A DNA stretch of 7,142 nucleotides from positions 1 through 7,142 of the forward strand of contig PWPP01000046.1 in assembly GCA_003558625.1 (NCBI GenBank), in the 5' to 3' direction. The notes under the pieces are model-generated. The model did not search any database and was not told where the DNA came from. It saw only the letters and a program-made list of their open reading frames with translations. Positions within the stretch are counted from its first letter, which is position 1. Every line of letters begins with the position of its first letter. This DNA comes from Syntrophomonas sp. GTDB lineage: Bacteria > Bacillota > Syntrophomonadia > Syntrophomonadales > Syntrophomonadaceae. Below, piece by piece: positions 5,528-7,142 of this stretch. The position numbers were made by a program, and so were the translations under genes.

Positions 5528-6754
5528 ATGGAGAAAAAGCTAGTTAACCGTTGGATTGTAGTTTTAGGAGCGGTTTTGATTCAGTTGTGTCTGGGTGCTG
5601 TTTATGCCTGGAGTCTTTTTAACCAGCCCCTGATCCAGTTATACGGTTGGGAAGCCTCCGGCGTGGTATTAACGTTTTCGATCACCATTGCCACCATGTC
5701 GGTTTTCACGATCATTGCCGGTAAAATCCAGGATAAAATTGGACCCAGATGGGTAGCTACCGTAGGAGGTTTGCTCTTGGGAGCCGGTCTTCTTCTCGCC
5801 AGTCAGGCAACAACCCTAACCCAGTTATACTTGTTTTACGGCTTAATCGGAGGGGCTGGTATCGGAACTGCTTATGTATGTCCCCTGGCCACATGTTTAA
5901 AATGGTTTCCCGATAAGAGAGGCATGATTAGCGGGATAGCAGTAGCTGGGTTTGGAGCCGGTGCTCTTCTCTTTAAACCTATTATCGTCAATTTTTTGGG
6001 TACGATTGGCGTAGCTTCCACCTTTATGTATCTGGGCATTATTTATATGGTTGCCATTGTTATAGGAGCACAGCTACTGGTAGTTCCACCAGCTGGCTTT
6101 GTCCCCAAAGGCTGGACACCTCCGGCAACTGCCTCCGGTGGCGGAAGTAATGACTTCACTACCAAAGAAATGCTTTCTACACCTCAGTTTTATATGCTGT
6201 GGGTCATGTACCTGTTTGGATGTTTAGCCGGACTTATGGTGATTGGTCTCGCTGCTGATATAGGAATGAACCTGGTTAACCTGACAGCCGCTACCGCTGC
6301 CAACGCCGTGGTCATCATCGCTATATTTAATGCTACCGGCCGCATCGTGTGGGGTACACTCTCGGATAAACTTGGTAGGATTACATCATTGATTGTAATG
6401 TATACCCTGGCCGCAGCCGCCATGTTCTTAATGAGTGCTTTTACCATGACTTATGCAACCTTCTTACTGCTTTGCTCTTTAATCGGGTTCTGTTTTGGTG
6501 GTTTCCTGGCTCTGTTCCCCTCTCTGGTAGCAGATTACTATGGAACCAAAAACCTGGGTACTAACTACGGAATCGTATTCCTGGCGTATGGCTCTGCCGC
6601 TATTATCGGTCCCCAGATCGGAACAGCAATCGCATTTACCCAGGCTTTTTTGATTGCAGCTGTTCTCTGTGTCATTGCCGGTGGCATGACCCTGCTGGTT
6701 AAACAACCCAAATCCCAGGCTCAACTGGCCAAAGAAAAACGAGTCGCTGCATAA
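5528..6754 (+). CDS. MFS transporter, oxalate/formate antiporter (OFA) family
   Basis: A 408-residue inner-membrane carrier with 12 predicted helices. The ATG at 5528 is preceded by AAAGGAGG (5511-5518), nine bases away. The N terminus (NRWIVVLGAVLIQLCLGAVY) and segments such as YAWSLF, CLKWFPDKRG and FPSLVADYYGTKNLG are typical of the OFA family, which includes OxlT and YhjX. MFS motif A appears as GKIQDKIGPR (65-74) and again as GTLSDKLGR (276-284); a loop rich in Gly, Pro and Ser (190-212) joins the two halves. OxlT binds oxalate through an arginine in helix 8 and a lysine in helix 11. Here the arginine has a match (R272 in NATGRIVWG), but helix 11 reads NYGIVFLAYGSAAIIGP, with no lysine. 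A small anion such as a monocarboxylate is more likely than oxalate, but the substrate is inferred. The C-terminal tail is lysine-rich. It appears monocistronic, with a terminator downstream. Confidence 0.92.
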   Translation: MEKKLVNRWIVVLGAVLIQLCLGAVYAWSLFNQPLIQLYGWEASGVVLTFSITIATMSVFTIIAGKIQDKIGPRWVATVGGLLLGAGLLLASQATTLTQLYLFYGLIGGAGIGTAYVCPLATCLKWFPDKRGMISGIAVAGFGAGALLFKPIIVNFLGTIGVASTFMYLGIIYMVAIVIGAQLLVVPPAGFVPKGWTPPATASGGGSNDFTTKEMLSTPQFYMLWVMYLFGCLAGLMVIGLAADIGMNLVNLTAATAANAVVIIAIFNATGRIVWGTLSDKLGRITSLIVMYTLAAAAMFLMSAFTMTYATFLLLCSLIGFCFGGFLALFPSLVADYYGTKNLGTNYGIVFLAYGSAAIIGPQIGTAIAFTQAFLIAAVLCVIAGGMTLLVKQPKSQAQLAKEKRVAA

Positions 6755-6799
6755 TATTTATACTTCACTAAGGACTATTCTTTTTAAAAAGCACCCGCA

Positions 6800-6830
6800 A
6801 AAAACCCCCTCCTGTGTGGAGGGGGTTTTT
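6800..6830. terminator. Strong bidirectional terminator between convergent genes
   Basis: A 13-bp stem pairs 6800-6812 (AAAAACCCCCTCC) with 6818-6830 (GGAGGGGGTTTTT) around a TGTGT loop. On the plus strand it ends in T5 about 45 bases after the MFS stop; on the minus strand it ends in a T-run about 40 bases after the hydrogenase stop. It serves both genes. Confidence 0.95.
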
Positions 6831-6870
6831 CTTTGGCTCACCCCGTTTTTGTTTATTCCATTAAATAGTT

Positions 6871-7142
6871 TTAAAGTATTTTTTTGTTTTTAGCGTGATA
6901 GTGGGTATGAAGCAGCTCATGGGATTTGTGACCCAGGGGTTCATGGAGGAATTCCTCATATATGGTTTTCACTTCCGGGTTTTCATGGGATTTTCTGATT
7001 TCGCAAGCCAGATCTTCCTCATAAATGGCATCAATGCGGATCTGCCGCATGGCATTAGCCTTGGTAATAGGCTGTCCTCCGCCACCAATACAACCTCCCG
7101 GGCATGCCATGACTTCAATGAAATGATAGGGAGACTCCCCTG
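6871..7142 (-). CDS. hydA: [FeFe] hydrogenase catalytic subunit (HydA/HndD type), C-terminal part
   Basis: The 5' part lies beyond the right edge; 89 complete codons to the TAA at 6873-6871 are visible. The fragment opens GESPYHFIEV and continues with MACPGGCIGGGGQP, the third H-cluster signature. Its two cysteines correspond to C499 and C503 of Clostridium pasteurianum hydrogenase I and hold the [4Fe-4S] part of the H-cluster and the bridge to the diiron site. The remainder is the small-subunit-like domain fused to the C terminus: IRKSHENPEVKTIYEEFL, EPLGHKSHELLHTHY. This pattern is typical of the catalytic subunit of cytoplasmic, NAD(P)H- and ferredoxin-linked bifurcating hydrogenases, which evolve or take up H2. 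Membership in that multi-subunit type is inferred, since its partners would be outside the window. The ATG at 7110 is internal, not the start. Confidence 0.95.
   Translation of the reverse strand, partial: GESPYHFIEVMACPGGCIGGGGQPITKANAMRQIRIDAIYEEDLACEIRKSHENPEVKTIYEEFLHEPLGHKSHELLHTHYHAKNKKIL

Noticed and set aside
1..7142. CRISPR array, insertion sequence, transposase, tRNA or toxin-antitoxin pair
   Set aside because: No regularly spaced repeats, terminal inverted repeats with a transposase, tRNA cloverleaf or paired small genes were seen on either strand.

Overview
The window looks like chromosome from an anaerobic, moderately AT-rich Firmicute of the class Clostridia. The evidence is strong GGAGG-type ribosome binding sites, several GTG/TTG starts, a class A RNase P RNA, the end of an [FeFe] hydrogenase subunit, an FdhD-type protein for molybdenum/tungsten formate dehydrogenase maturation, and a ferredoxin/ASKHA protein of the family that reductively activates corrinoid proteins. 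This set fits an acetogenic, syntrophic or otherwise C1-metabolising anaerobe; the genus cannot be read from the window.

Layout. Bases 1-4236 are a run of minus-strand genes, in transcription order: a three-helix membrane protein of unknown function (4236-3907) closed by a bidirectional terminator (about 3872-3897); an fdhD homolog (3794-3084); the ferredoxin/ASKHA protein (3065-1224), 18 bases after fdhD; an unexplained, pairing-rich gap of about 200 bases; a PHP-domain phosphoesterase of the histidinol-phosphatase type (1010-246); and, 15 bases later, the start of a sodium/calcium-exchanger-type antiporter that runs off the left edge. Plus-strand genes follow: rnpB with its own promoter (about 4610-4954), then a gene-poor stretch with two operator-like palindromes and a possible 21-codon leader peptide, then an oxalate/formate-antiporter-type MFS transporter (5528-6754). 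A strong bidirectional terminator (6800-6830) separates it from a convergent [FeFe] hydrogenase subunit on the minus strand that runs off the right edge.

How the parts may work together. fdhD and the ferredoxin/ASKHA gene are tightly spaced and probably co-transcribed, which would link maturation of a formate-related Mo/W enzyme with corrinoid activation. The MFS carrier belongs to a family that moves small organic anions, and the hydrogenase balances electrons; both suit the same metabolism, but no shared regulation is shown.

Most worth a second look: the FdhD homolog has no CXXC motif; a CRP/FNR-like site, a separate 22-base near-palindrome and a small hydrophobic leader ORF precede the MFS gene; the 200-base gap between the ASKHA and PHP genes has mutually exclusive pairings; and the 109-residue membrane protein is an orphan. 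I found no CRISPR array, insertion sequence, tRNA, or convincing wholly new multi-gene system.
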